Positions 1 to 9,625 of a stretch of DNA of 64,000 nucleotides are shown in pieces. How positions within the stretch are numbered: the first letter of the stretch is position 1; the number at the start of each line of letters is the position of its first letter. Made by a program: the position numbers and the translations under genes. The notes under the pieces were generated by a model. The model was not told the origin of the DNA. It was given only the letters and a program-made list of their open reading frames with translations, and made no database searches. Origin of the DNA: Pedobacter sp014947265 (GTDB lineage Bacteria; Bacteroidota; Bacteroidia; Sphingobacteriales; Sphingobacteriaceae); the NCBI RefSeq assembly GCF_014947265.1, contig NZ_JADCNK010000010.1, positions 62,001 to 126,000 on the forward strand, in the 5' to 3' direction.

Positions 1-2925
1 TCCACACAAACAGACGAAAAGGGGAAGTTTTTAATTCAGGCCGCCGCAGGGCAAACCCTCCGATTTATTTACATGGGTGCTCAGACAGTTAGTTCCAAGG
101 TTGGCCCTACTTCGGTAGTAGACGCACAACTGGAAGTTTCCGCTACTAACCTGAACGATGTGGTGGTAACGGGCTACCAGACGGAAAGAAAAAAAGATCT
201 GACAGGTGATGTGGCCATTGTGGATGTAGATGAACTTAAAAAGCAATCTGTAGCCAACCCGATGAAAGCATTGCAGGGCCAGGTAGCGGGCGTATACATC
301 ACAGGAAACGGAGCGCCCAGCGCTCCGGCAACCATTCGAATCAGGGGTATCGGAACTTTAAATAACAACGACCCTTTATACATTATCGACGGTGTACCTA
401 CCAAGTCAGGCATGCATGAACTCAATCAGGCTGATATTGAATCGATGCAGATTCTTAAAGATGCTTCATCTGCCAGTATCTATGGCGCCAGGGCAGGAAA
501 CGGCGTAATTGTAATTACCACTAAAAAGGGTAAAACCGGTAAGACACAGTTAAGTGGTAACGCTTACTCATCGCTTTCTACCTATGTCAATAAGTTGGAT
601 ATGCTGGATGCGGAAGGTTATGGTAAAATTTTGTGGCAGGCTTATGTTAACAAAAACCTCGATCCTAATTCGAATGGATTGCGTTATCAATTCGACTGGA
701 AGGTTGACCCAAACACCAATCAGCCTGTATTGAACAAGGTGCTTTTACCTGAATTCCTAAACTCTACACAAACCCTTCGCACCTCAAATACAGATTGGTT
801 TAAAGAAATATCCCAGCTTGGTATCATTCAGAATTATGATGCCCAGGTTTCAAGCGGAACTGAAAACGGACACTATTTACTTTCCCTCGGCTACTTTGAC
901 AACAAAGGCATTGTAAGAACGACCGGATTCAACCGTATCTCAGCGAGAATAAATTCAGACTATAAGTTATTCAATGGTGGCTTGACGATAGGTCAGAACC
1001 TGAGCGTAACCAAAACAAAAGAAGTTGCTGCCGACATTATCAATTCCGCACTGCAGGCATTGCCTATTATACCGGTGCATACCGTAGACGGCATAGGCTG
1101 GGGCGGTCCTGTTGACGGGATGAACGATCGCCAGAACCCTGTTCGGGTGCTGGAAGACAATCAACAGAATGGCTATGATTACATGAGGTTATTTGGTAAT
1201 TTCTTTGCCGATGTTAAAATCGCTAAGGGTTTGGTATTCAAATCCAATTTCGGGATTGATTACGGTGACTATACAAGCCGGAACTGGCAAAAAAAATACC
1301 AGAGCGGTTACCTGGTTAATGATGTGAACAAAGTAATTAATACCCAGACACACAATGTAAAAACTACCTGGACCAATACCCTGAATTACAGCCTGGAGTC
1401 AGGCAATCACCGCCTTAACGCCTTTGCAGGAACAGAACACTTTGTTGAAAATAACAATACTTTTATGGCATCACGGGAAGGATTTGTTTTAGAAGATCCT
1501 GACTACCTTTATTTAGATGCCGGTACGGGAATAAAAGACAACAGCGGCAGTGGCGCAAAAAACGTGCTCATGTCTTACATAGGTAGAGCAAACTATTCTT
1601 ATATGGATCGTTACCTCCTATCTGCAACCATCAGAAGAGACGGTTCTTCCAGGTTTGGAGCAAATAATAAATATGGTTGGTTTCCTGCATTCTCAGGTGC
1701 CTGGAGAATTAGCGAAGAATCTTTCGTAAAGAATAATACCTCAATTGTTGACGATTTGAAACTTCATGCAGGATGGGGAAAAACCGGTAATCAGGAAATT
1801 AATAATAACGCGATTTATAATATTTACCTGTCCAATTACAATATCACTTCTTATGATATCAATGGAAACAAAAGCGGTGTGCTTCCTTCCGGGTTTTATC
1901 TGTCCCAGAATGCCAATCCAAACCTGCGTTGGGAAGCAACAGAAATGAGCAATGTCGCACTCGACTTTTCGCTCTGGAAACAAAAACTTTATGGTAGTGT
2001 TGGCTATTACATTAAGAAAACCACTGGAATCTTATTGCTTCCTCCATACATTGGCGTACTTGGCGAAGGCGGTAATACCTATGTAAACGGGGCATCAATG
2101 GAAAACCGTGGATTTGAACTATCCATAGGGCACAAAAGCCGCTTAACTGATGATTTAAGTATCGATGTGAACGGGAATTTCGATATGGTTAGAAATAAGG
2201 TTACCTACTTGCCTCCGGCAGTAGTAAACGCCTACGGAGGTGATGGTAAGGGACAGAATATTCTGGGGAGAACCATTGGATCTTTCTTCGGTTATGTTGC
2301 CGATGGTCTTTTCAGAACTCAGGCTGAAGTAGATAATCATGCTGCGCAGCCCAACAAAGGACTTGGAAGAATCCGTTACGTGGATTTAAACCATGACGGT
2401 GTTATCGATGTAAATGACCGTACCTGGATTGGAAATCCCCTACCTAAATATACATATGGGTTTAATGCGAACATCAACTACAAAAATTTTGATTTCTCTT
2501 TTCTTCTGCAGGGTATAGGTGATGTAGCCATACAAAATGAGGCCAAATCTTATACTGATTTCTGGAGTGCCGTTGAATCTTCCTCAAATAAAGGAGCGAG
2601 GTTATTAAACGCATGGTCACCTTCCAATCCGAACTCCGATATTCCGGCAGTAGCGCTTACAGATGATAATTTCGAGTCTCGTCTTTCGACCTATTTTATA
2701 GAAAATGGATCTTATCTTAAACTGAGAAACGCTCAAATCGGCTATACATTTAACAAACAGCTGATCAGCAAGTTAAAAATGCAGAATCTTCGTGTTTACA
2801 TCGGAGGAGACAATTTAGCCATTTTAATGAAGTCAAAATCCTTCACCGGTCTGGATCCGGAGACCCCAGGGTTTGGCTATCCTAATCCACTGGTTGTTAC
2901 AGCCGGAATTAACGTAAGATTTTAA
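1..2925 (+). CDS. SusC/RagA-family TonB-dependent outer-membrane transporter (5' end outside window)
   Basis: Outer-membrane transporter that, with the SusD lipoprotein next to it, imports glycan oligomers using TonB energy. The frame is open from base 1, so the true start lies upstream; the visible part begins in the carboxypeptidase-like beta-sandwich domain (about the first 45 codons). A TonB plug domain follows (VANPMKALQGQVAGV, IRIRGIGTLNNNDPLYIIDG, SIYGARAGNGVIVITTKKG), then a long beta-barrel ending in aromatic-rich strands and the terminal INVRF, as expected for an outer-membrane barrel. A SusD gene starts 18 bp downstream. The three GH32 genes that follow indicate fructan (levan or inulin) as substrate; that part is inferred from context. 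Confidence 0.95.
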   Translation, partial: STQTDEKGKFLIQAAAGQTLRFIYMGAQTVSSKVGPTSVVDAQLEVSATNLNDVVVTGYQTERKKDLTGDVAIVDVDELKKQSVANPMKALQGQVAGVYITGNGAPSAPATIRIRGIGTLNNNDPLYIIDGVPTKSGMHELNQADIESMQILKDASSASIYGARAGNGVIVITTKKGKTGKTQLSGNAYSSLSTYVNKLDMLDAEGYGKILWQAYVNKNLDPNSNGLRYQFDWKVDPNTNQPVLNKVLLPEFLNSTQTLRTSNTDWFKEISQLGIIQNYDAQVSSGTENGHYLLSLGYFDNKGIVRTTGFNRISARINSDYKLFNGGLTIGQNLSVTKTKEVAADIINSALQALPIIPVHTVDGIGWGGPVDGMNDRQNPVRVLEDNQQNGYDYMRLFGNFFADVKIAKGLVFKSNFGIDYGDYTSRNWQKKYQSGYLVNDVNKVINTQTHNVKTTWTNTLNYSLESGNHRLNAFAGTEHFVENNNTFMASREGFVLEDPDYLYLDAGTGIKDNSGSGAKNVLMSYIGRANYSYMDRYLLSATIRRDGSSRFGANNKYGWFPAFSGAWRISEESFVKNNTSIVDDLKLHAGWGKTGNQEINNNAIYNIYLSNYNITSYDINGNKSGVLPSGFYLSQNANPNLRWEATEMSNVALDFSLWKQKLYGSVGYYIKKTTGILLLPPYIGVLGEGGNTYVNGASMENRGFELSIGHKSRLTDDLSIDVNGNFDMVRNKVTYLPPAVVNAYGGDGKGQNILGRTIGSFFGYVADGLFRTQAEVDNHAAQPNKGLGRIRYVDLNHDGVIDVNDRTWIGNPLPKYTYGFNANINYKNFDFSFLLQGIGDVAIQNEAKSYTDFWSAVESSSNKGARLLNAWSPSNPNSDIPAVALTDDNFESRLSTYFIENGSYLKLRNAQIGYTFNKQLISKLKMQNLRVYIGGDNLAILMKSKSFTGLDPETPGFGYPNPLVVTAGINVRF

Positions 2926-2943
2926 ATAATTGAAGATTTTATT

Positions 2944-4641
2944 ATGAAAAAATATATAATCACCCTTGCCGTCTCGCTAATATTAGCCACAGGCTGCAAA
3001 AAAGCACTTGAAGTTGGACCTAAAGGTTCGCTTAACGAAAGCCAGGTTGCAACTCCGGCACAGGCCGAGGGTTTTGTAACCGCCGCTTATTCACAATTAG
3101 GAAACGATGAGATCAACAGGGCATTTAGCATGTACCAGTATGGAAATATCCGCGCTGATGATGCCTATAAAGGCGGTGGCGGTATCAATGATGGAGATGT
3201 TTTCCATAATATGGAGACTTTTATTGCCTCCAGACCTGACCAATGGAACTATGATGGCATCTGGTTTAATATCTATGTAGGCATCAGGCGGGCAAATGAA
3301 GGCATCAGGGTATTGAGCAAGTTTAGCGAAGCGGAATATCCCTTGGTTAAAACCCGTTTAGCAGAGCTTCGTTTCTTACGCGGATACTGGTACCTGATGG
3401 TAGAAAACCTTTTTAAGAATATCCCGTATATTGATGATACAGTGCCTTCAGATGACTACAAATTAGTGAAGAACAATGCACTAAGCAGAGATCAGATTCT
3501 GGAGAAGATTGCCGGTGACTTTCAGGCTGCTGCCGAGGCATTACCAGCAACCCAACCACAAATAGGAAGAGCCAATAAATTTGCTGCTTATGCTTTTTTA
3601 GCTAAAACACGTTTGTTTCAGGCTTACACGCAAAATGCAACACATGCCGTAACAGGAATCGACCAAAACCGGTTACAACAGGTTATTGATGCATCCGATC
3701 AGGTTCTGGCCTCATCCTATAAGTTACAAGCAGATTTTGCAAATAATTTCACTTCCGGAACATTTGAGAATGGCACTGAAGCGATTATGTCTGTTCAGTT
3801 TTCCAGTAATGATGGCGCAGGACGAGGCCGGGTAAACTTTGGTGATATGCTTACGGTACCACAAGGTATCGGATGTTGCGATTTCCAAAAACCATCACAA
3901 ACCCTGATGAACGCTTTCAGAACAACAACTACAGGGGTACCATTATTCGATACTTTCAACCAACAGAATGTCGATTTTGCTACAAACACAGTCGATCCAA
4001 GGGTAGATCACACCATATCCAGACCTGGAGCTCCATGGAAATATGATCCAACAAGAGTGGTTACAGCAAGCTGGAGCAGGAATATTCCGCTATACGGAAC
4101 TTATAATTCCATGAAAGAAAATGTATCACCAGATTGTGACTGTTTTATAAATCTTGCTCCCTTTTTCGGCAATACAAAAGCCAGAATTATGATCAGGTTG
4201 GCTGATGTGATGTTATTTAAAGCAGAGGCGCTGATTGAACTGGGCAGGCAGAGTGAGGCTTTAACGATTATAAATGCAATAAGAGACCGGGCATCTAAAA
4301 GTACAGCAAAACTGGTGATGGCTAACGGACAGCCTACCTCTAAATACAACGTACAGCAATATGTTCCGGGAACAAACATCGTTTGGGATCAGGCAAATGC
4401 CAGAAAAGCGCTGCGATTTGAACGTCGTTTAGAAATGGCACTGGAAGGAGAAAGGTTTTTTGATCTCATCCGATGGGGCGTAGCCGATCAGGTAATCAAC
4501 TCCTTTTTTGATTCGGAAAAAAGCACCAGAAGTATTTTTATCAGTGCGAGATTCACAAAAGGAAGGGATGAATACCTGCCAATTCCTCAAAATCAAATCT
4601 TCTTTAGTGAAAATAACTATGTTCAAAATCCAGGTTACTAA
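2944..4641 (+). CDS. SusD/RagB-family glycan-binding lipoprotein
   Basis: Cell-surface lid protein of the SusC transporter. The N-terminus has a lipoprotein signal with lipobox LATGC (Cys at residue 18), then KKALEVGPKGSL, the usual SusD opening. The helical TPR-like core (AELRFLRGYWYLMVENLF, AYAFLAKTRLFQAY) and the C-terminal RagB/SusD signature (ARKALRFERRLEMALEGERFFDLIRWG, then EYLPIPQNQI) are all present, and the length of 565 residues is normal. It lies 18 bp after the SusC gene and 17 bp before the DUF4960 gene, so the genes are surely co-transcribed. Fructan binding is inferred from the GH32 neighbours. Confidence 0.95.
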   Translation: MKKYIITLAVSLILATGCKKALEVGPKGSLNESQVATPAQAEGFVTAAYSQLGNDEINRAFSMYQYGNIRADDAYKGGGGINDGDVFHNMETFIASRPDQWNYDGIWFNIYVGIRRANEGIRVLSKFSEAEYPLVKTRLAELRFLRGYWYLMVENLFKNIPYIDDTVPSDDYKLVKNNALSRDQILEKIAGDFQAAAEALPATQPQIGRANKFAAYAFLAKTRLFQAYTQNATHAVTGIDQNRLQQVIDASDQVLASSYKLQADFANNFTSGTFENGTEAIMSVQFSSNDGAGRGRVNFGDMLTVPQGIGCCDFQKPSQTLMNAFRTTTTGVPLFDTFNQQNVDFATNTVDPRVDHTISRPGAPWKYDPTRVVTASWSRNIPLYGTYNSMKENVSPDCDCFINLAPFFGNTKARIMIRLADVMLFKAEALIELGRQSEALTIINAIRDRASKSTAKLVMANGQPTSKYNVQQYVPGTNIVWDQANARKALRFERRLEMALEGERFFDLIRWGVADQVINSFFDSEKSTRSIFISARFTKGRDEYLPIPQNQIFFSENNYVQNPGY

Positions 4642-4658
4642 CCTTTAACTTACAGATA

Positions 4659-6035
4659 ATGAAATTAAAGCAAATATTGAAAGCACTTTTATTTTTTGTA
4701 GTGGTACTACCATTTATTGGCTGCAAAAAGGATAAGAACAATGATTTTAAACTTGACAGCCAGGTACAGCTCATGTCTTATTCGATTAATGGTATTGCTG
4801 CTACTATCGACCAAAAAACGGGTGCGATAAGCGTTAATGTTCCTTTTGGTACAGATATTTCAAATTTGACACCTAAGGTGGAAATGCCAGATGGCGCAAC
4901 AAGTTCCATGAATTTTAATAAACCCATTAATTTTACCGGTGCCGTAGATTTCAGGGTAATGAATGGAAATGTTTTCAAAGATTATTCAACAACGGTGAAA
5001 ATTATTCCTCCACTCAAAAGCGTCTCTGTGGGTAGCTTAAAGGCATCAATAAATCACGATAACCGTACCTCAACGTTAATCCTTCCCGATGGAACAGATT
5101 TAGCTGGAATTAAACCTATCATAGAAGCAGAGCCAGACGTTGTGGTTAGCCCGCTAAGTGGCACAGCACAGGATTTCAGTCAACCGGTAACCTACACTTT
5201 CACCAAGGGCAATTTTACAACAAGTTACCAGGTCACCTTTATCAGTAATTCTGTAAGCGAGTATGCGTTTTTAGGTACAGCAAGTTCAAGATCGGCAATA
5301 ACTAACCCGGATGAAAAAGCAGCAAGTGACTGGTTTTTTGCCACCTACCCTACTGCAGACTATATTTCATTTGGCGCATTGGAAACCGGAAAACGTCTGT
5401 CTAACTATAAAGTGATTTGGTGGCACTTCGACTCTGCACAAGATCTCCCTGCTCAGGCAACCAGTTCTGCCAGTTTGAATGCGCTGAAAGCCTACCGTAA
5501 CGCAGGTGGAAGTTTACTACTAACATCTTTTGCCGGCAGGTATGTTGAAGCATTGGGCATAGTACCAGCAGGTAAGGGTCCAAATAATGTTTTTGGCGAT
5601 TTTCTCCCGAATGGCTTTATCGAAAATGGTAGCGACTGGGGGATCTCTTTCAAAGGCAAGGAATCTCATCCCCTCTTTCAGGGTTTGGAGACCTATGAAA
5701 CCGGGAAGGCCAATCTTTTGCAAAAAGGAACATTCCGACTTAACCACACGGCCTGGTGGTTTCTTCCTGATTGGGGAGGTTACATGAATGGTGCAGGATG
5801 GCGTCAGCAGACAGGTGGCGTAAACCTGGCATCTGAAGCATGGGACGATAACCTCGACGGTCGCGTTGGCATCGCTGAATGGCCTCAAACCAATGGTCCG
5901 GGAAATGTAGTCGTAATCACCTTTGGTGCATACGATTGGTATTCAGAACCTCAAAATGGTGCGCCTACCAGTAATAGATTCATCACGAACATTCGCAGAC
6001 TTACCAAAAATGCGATCGACTATCTAAAAAAATAA
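4659..6035 (+). CDS. DUF4960-type surface lipoprotein, probable glycan-binding protein of the fructan locus
   Basis: Lipoprotein (signal peptide with lipobox FIGC at residues 19-22) of 458 residues. Residues about 30-115 and 115-195 look like two tandem immunoglobulin-like beta domains (repeated pattern of an 'LPDGTDLAGIKP' type strand followed by a 'QPVTYTFTKGN' type strand). The C-terminal half, from about residue 200, matches the DUF4960 family as I recognise it: Trp/Phe-rich with an IWWHFDSAQDLP stretch. In position this is the usual place of a surface glycan-binding protein (SusE/F-like) between susD and the hydrolases. No catalytic motif is evident. Family recognition is from memory, not from a search. 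Confidence 0.75.
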   Translation: MKLKQILKALLFFVVVLPFIGCKKDKNNDFKLDSQVQLMSYSINGIAATIDQKTGAISVNVPFGTDISNLTPKVEMPDGATSSMNFNKPINFTGAVDFRVMNGNVFKDYSTTVKIIPPLKSVSVGSLKASINHDNRTSTLILPDGTDLAGIKPIIEAEPDVVVSPLSGTAQDFSQPVTYTFTKGNFTTSYQVTFISNSVSEYAFLGTASSRSAITNPDEKAASDWFFATYPTADYISFGALETGKRLSNYKVIWWHFDSAQDLPAQATSSASLNALKAYRNAGGSLLLTSFAGRYVEALGIVPAGKGPNNVFGDFLPNGFIENGSDWGISFKGKESHPLFQGLETYETGKANLLQKGTFRLNHTAWWFLPDWGGYMNGAGWRQQTGGVNLASEAWDDNLDGRVGIAEWPQTNGPGNVVVITFGAYDWYSEPQNGAPTSNRFITNIRRLTKNAIDYLKK

Positions 6036-6060
6036 TTTCACAATCAAATAGTGATTTAAT

Positions 6061-7620
6061 ATGGCATTGAAAAGAATATTATTAGCAGGAATGGCGATTT
6101 CGCTTTTCCTGTCTTGCACCAAAGAAAAAACCTACGCCCCGGCCGAGCCTTTTAGCGAAGAGAAATTTAACATCTTCCCGAAACCACAAATAAGCCCGAA
6201 TTCTACTACAGGACAGGCCACGGGTTGGGTTGGCGATGTGATGCCAAGCTATGTGAACGGGCAGTTTGAATTGTTTTTTCTACACGATGATCCCGATCAG
6301 GTAAAACAAAGTAGCACTGGTCAGCATGCTATCCACAAGCTGAGTTCTAAAAACCTGCTTGATTTCAGCTATGATGGCGAGATGATTCCATATGGCAATA
6401 AATCGACACAAGATAACCTCATTGGCACAGGATCTATGGTAAAAGCCGGAAACACAAATTACTTTTATTATACGGGTTTTAACTCAAACAACAGCTGGTT
6501 GCAGAATACGAACAGCGCATTGGTTTCAGGCAACACCCGCGAAGCGATTATGTATGCCACCAGCAGCACCACTACAGGTTGGACAAAAAAGCCTGGTTTT
6601 GCGCTTAAGGCGCCAGACGGTTATGCGACAACAGACTTTAGAGATCCGTATGTATTCTATAATACAGAGTTTTCTACCTACTGGATGATGGTGAGTGCTC
6701 AAAAAGACAATAAAGGTGTAATACTCGTTTACACCAGTAGCGATCCGGCAAGTGATAACTGGCAATTAAGAGGACCTCTTTCTGTTGAAGGCGATTATCT
6801 GATGCTTGAGTGTGCAGATGTTTTCAAAATTGATGACAAGTATTTTATGCTTTTTGCAGAAGATTGGAGCACAAGCCCGGGAACGCATTACAGGGTCGCA
6901 TCGTCTTCAGCAGGCCCATGGTTAAAGCCAGCAGATGGAATGGATATGTTTGACGGGCATCAGTTTTATGCCGGTAAAACAGCAAGTAATGGCACTGAAC
7001 GTTATGCTTTCGGCTGGGCACACCGCCGCAATCCGGAAAACGACAATGGTGTTCGCACCTGGGGAGGAAACCTCATCAGCCAGCAAATTACTAAACTGGG
7101 CAATGATAAGCTTGCGGTGAAAGCCCCAAGTAGCGTAAAAAGTTATTTCAGTAAAGATGCAGATGCTATAGTAAGCGCTCAGACCGGCACCGTTAGCGGA
7201 TCGGCTGGAACCTATACCCTAACCGGAACCTCTTCAGCTTCAGGATACAGGTTTGCAGCGCTTAACGGAACAACTATGGTTAAAGGAAAACTATCTTTAA
7301 GCAATCTTAATGGAACAGCCTCCTTAAACTTTAATGCTAAAACTGATCTTAGCGGATCCTACCAGATCAGGTTCGAACCGGCATCAAATCGTATTGCCGC
7401 CTATAATAACGGCCAGGAAGTTACCCGCGTTCCATTTGTTTTCGAACAGGGAAAAACATACGACTTTAGTGTTATTGTGGATGGATCGATCATCGTACTC
7501 TATCTTAACGATCAGGTTGCACTAACAAACAGAAGTTATAGTGCCAAAGGTACACCATGGTCGCTGACTGCTAATGGTTTAGAGGTAAAAGTTACTAATT
7601 TGAAAGTATCAACCCATTAA
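6061..7620 (+). CDS. GH32 glycoside hydrolase lipoprotein (divergent fructanase)
   Basis: Five-bladed beta-propeller glycosidase of family 32, acting on beta-fructosyl linkages by a retaining mechanism. It has a lipobox (LFLSC, Cys19), so it is probably on the cell surface. The catalytic residues can be placed although the first motif is unusual: WVGDVMP replaces the classical WMNDPNG (nucleophile Asp59), DFRDP supplies the transition-state stabiliser (Asp195), and LECADVF the acid/base (Glu250). A C-terminal beta-sandwich follows from about residue 365 (SGTYTLTGTSSASGYRF onward). The unusual active-site entrance suggests a specificity different from the two GH32 genes that follow, for example an endo-acting surface enzyme; that is inference. 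Confidence 0.85.
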   Translation: MALKRILLAGMAISLFLSCTKEKTYAPAEPFSEEKFNIFPKPQISPNSTTGQATGWVGDVMPSYVNGQFELFFLHDDPDQVKQSSTGQHAIHKLSSKNLLDFSYDGEMIPYGNKSTQDNLIGTGSMVKAGNTNYFYYTGFNSNNSWLQNTNSALVSGNTREAIMYATSSTTTGWTKKPGFALKAPDGYATTDFRDPYVFYNTEFSTYWMMVSAQKDNKGVILVYTSSDPASDNWQLRGPLSVEGDYLMLECADVFKIDDKYFMLFAEDWSTSPGTHYRVASSSAGPWLKPADGMDMFDGHQFYAGKTASNGTERYAFGWAHRRNPENDNGVRTWGGNLISQQITKLGNDKLAVKAPSSVKSYFSKDADAIVSAQTGTVSGSAGTYTLTGTSSASGYRFAALNGTTMVKGKLSLSNLNGTASLNFNAKTDLSGSYQIRFEPASNRIAAYNNGQEVTRVPFVFEQGKTYDFSVIVDGSIIVLYLNDQVALTNRSYSAKGTPWSLTANGLEVKVTNLKVSTH

Positions 7621-7628
7621 TCGTCAGG

Positions 7629-9590
7629 ATGATGAGCATTAAATTTGATTATAGGTTTGATTTGAGGTATATCCTCGGACTGTTTTTATTGGTGGGCGGA
7701 TGCGTACATGCCCAGGAAATCAATAGAAAAGCACAGGAATATCGACCTATGTATCATTTCAGTCCGGCAAAAGGATGGATGGGCGACCCGGATGGACTGG
7801 TTCATTATAACAATATTTACCATCTTTTTTGGTGGGGTCATGCCGTTTCAAAGGATCTGGTTTACTGGCAGGAAATGCCAAGACCTATGAAAGAGGGAAT
7901 GGGATTTTCTTACTTCAGCGGGTCGGTGGTCGTAGACAAAATGAACACCGGAGGATTTGGAAAGAATAGTATGATCGCTTTCTATACCAAACACCTTCCC
8001 GGTGATTCGATTCCTGAAACACAAGCCATTTCCATCAGTAACAATGAGGGACAAAGTTTTGATTATTACCAGGGGAATCCGATTCTGGATATCAATAAAG
8101 TGTTTTTCAGGGATCCACAGGTTTTCTGGTATGAGCAGGATAAAAGCTGGAAGATGGTCGTGTCCAGACCTGATGTCCAGCAGATTCATATTTATCAGTC
8201 ATCAGATCTCAAAAACTGGGATTTTTGCAGTAGCTTCAAAGGCTTGGGGGCAAAAAACTCATTTTGGGAATGCCCTGATCTTTTCGAACTTCCAATTGAG
8301 GGAACGAATAAGAAAAAATGGGTACTGATTATCGGACGAGGTCCGAATAGAGTGCAGTATTTTGTGGGTGATTTTAATGGAAAAACTTTTGTCACCGATG
8401 AAAAGCTCGCTGATTACCTTACTGCTGGAAAAGGCATCAACGGGTCTGTTTTTGAGGATTTTGAGGGCAAAAATTCAAAATGGCCAAAGTTTCCGGAAGA
8501 ACATAAAAACAAGGCATCTGAAACCAGCGACTATTTAGGTAATCACTACCTCAGTACAGCAAATGTTACCGGGGCAATTGTCCGGTCAAAATCCCTGCCT
8601 TTCATCATAAACACTAAAGCCATTAATTTTTTGCTGATGGGTGGAAATCACCAGGATAGCACTTGTATAAATCTTTTGGTGGATGGTAAGATAGTGAGGA
8701 CAATTGTTGGTGATAATACCAAGGTGTTTAAGTGGAATGGATGGGACGTGCGCCCCTGGACAGGTAAAAAAGCACAACTGGAGCTTGTAGATTTGAGCAA
8801 AGATACAACTACCGGATTCATAGCTATTGATCATATCACGTTTTCTGATCAATTAAGCAATCAACACCTTGAACACGCCTTGTGGCTGGATTACGGACCT
8901 GATTATTATGCGACCAGAACCTGGAGGGATTATGACAACAAAAACGGTCTGGCCGATACCGTTCATGCCATAGGCTGGCTGGGAAACTGGGACTATGCAC
9001 GCAAGGCACCATCCAAATGGGGAAAGGGGTTTCAATCCATTCCCAGGGTGATGACTTTGAGAGAAACGCCATCAGGATTGAGGGTTTTTCAGCAGCCGAT
9101 ACCGCAGCTCGCCCAACTTCGTGAGAGTGGTATTCGTCAACAGTTACAGCTAAAAGGTGTTCAATCTATCAAAAACTTTAAGCCTGAGGTGAATTCTTAT
9201 GAACTCGATGCCACATTCACCCGCGGAACCGCTAAGGCATTTGGATTGAACCTGCTCGTTGGAGAAGGCAGAAAACTGGAACTAAGATATGATCCGCAGC
9301 TTGGCGAACTTACCTTAGACCGGCGCAACTGTACCAACTTCATTACGGATACCGCTTTTACAAAATCGTTTGCAAAAAAGTATGCTGTACCCTTAGCTTT
9401 GAATAATGGCAGCCTTAGTTTACATATCTTTATCGATCGTTCTTCGATTGAAATATTTGCGAATGATGGAGAAAAAGTGGTGAGTGCCACAACATTTGCC
9501 GCTGACACTCAACTTGGTCTGGAAACTTTTTCCGAGGGTGGAAATACAAAATTAAATATCCGGGCATGGAAACTCAAAAGCATATGGTAA
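7629..9590 (+). CDS. GH32 fructan hydrolase with an inserted carbohydrate-binding-like module
   Basis: Family 32 beta-fructosidase. Visible motifs are WMGDPDG (nucleophile Asp53), FFRDPQ (Asp162) and WECPDLF (Glu214). At 653 residues it is about 150 longer than the next gene because an extra domain, roughly residues 272-412, interrupts the beta-propeller. The insert begins SVFEDFEG and contains INFLLMGGN, LLVDGKIVRT and IAIDHITFSD, a jelly-roll-like pattern of the kind found in fructan-binding modules (CBM38-like; inference). The propeller then resumes (LDYGPDYYATRTW) before the C-terminal sandwich. The signal peptide could be cleaved after VHAQ or as a lipoprotein at Cys25. It begins 8 bp after the previous gene. 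Confidence 0.9.
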   Translation: MMSIKFDYRFDLRYILGLFLLVGGCVHAQEINRKAQEYRPMYHFSPAKGWMGDPDGLVHYNNIYHLFWWGHAVSKDLVYWQEMPRPMKEGMGFSYFSGSVVVDKMNTGGFGKNSMIAFYTKHLPGDSIPETQAISISNNEGQSFDYYQGNPILDINKVFFRDPQVFWYEQDKSWKMVVSRPDVQQIHIYQSSDLKNWDFCSSFKGLGAKNSFWECPDLFELPIEGTNKKKWVLIIGRGPNRVQYFVGDFNGKTFVTDEKLADYLTAGKGINGSVFEDFEGKNSKWPKFPEEHKNKASETSDYLGNHYLSTANVTGAIVRSKSLPFIINTKAINFLLMGGNHQDSTCINLLVDGKIVRTIVGDNTKVFKWNGWDVRPWTGKKAQLELVDLSKDTTTGFIAIDHITFSDQLSNQHLEHALWLDYGPDYYATRTWRDYDNKNGLADTVHAIGWLGNWDYARKAPSKWGKGFQSIPRVMTLRETPSGLRVFQQPIPQLAQLRESGIRQQLQLKGVQSIKNFKPEVNSYELDATFTRGTAKAFGLNLLVGEGRKLELRYDPQLGELTLDRRNCTNFITDTAFTKSFAKKYAVPLALNNGSLSLHIFIDRSSIEIFANDGEKVVSATTFAADTQLGLETFSEGGNTKLNIRAWKLKSIW

Positions 9591-9625
9591 GCACTAATAA
9601 TTAATTATATTTTAAACTTACAGAA

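Noticed and set aside
5520..5888. 122-residue ORF antisense to the DUF4960 gene
   Set aside because: It lies wholly inside a well-supported gene on the other strand, and its composition is typical of an antisense shadow.
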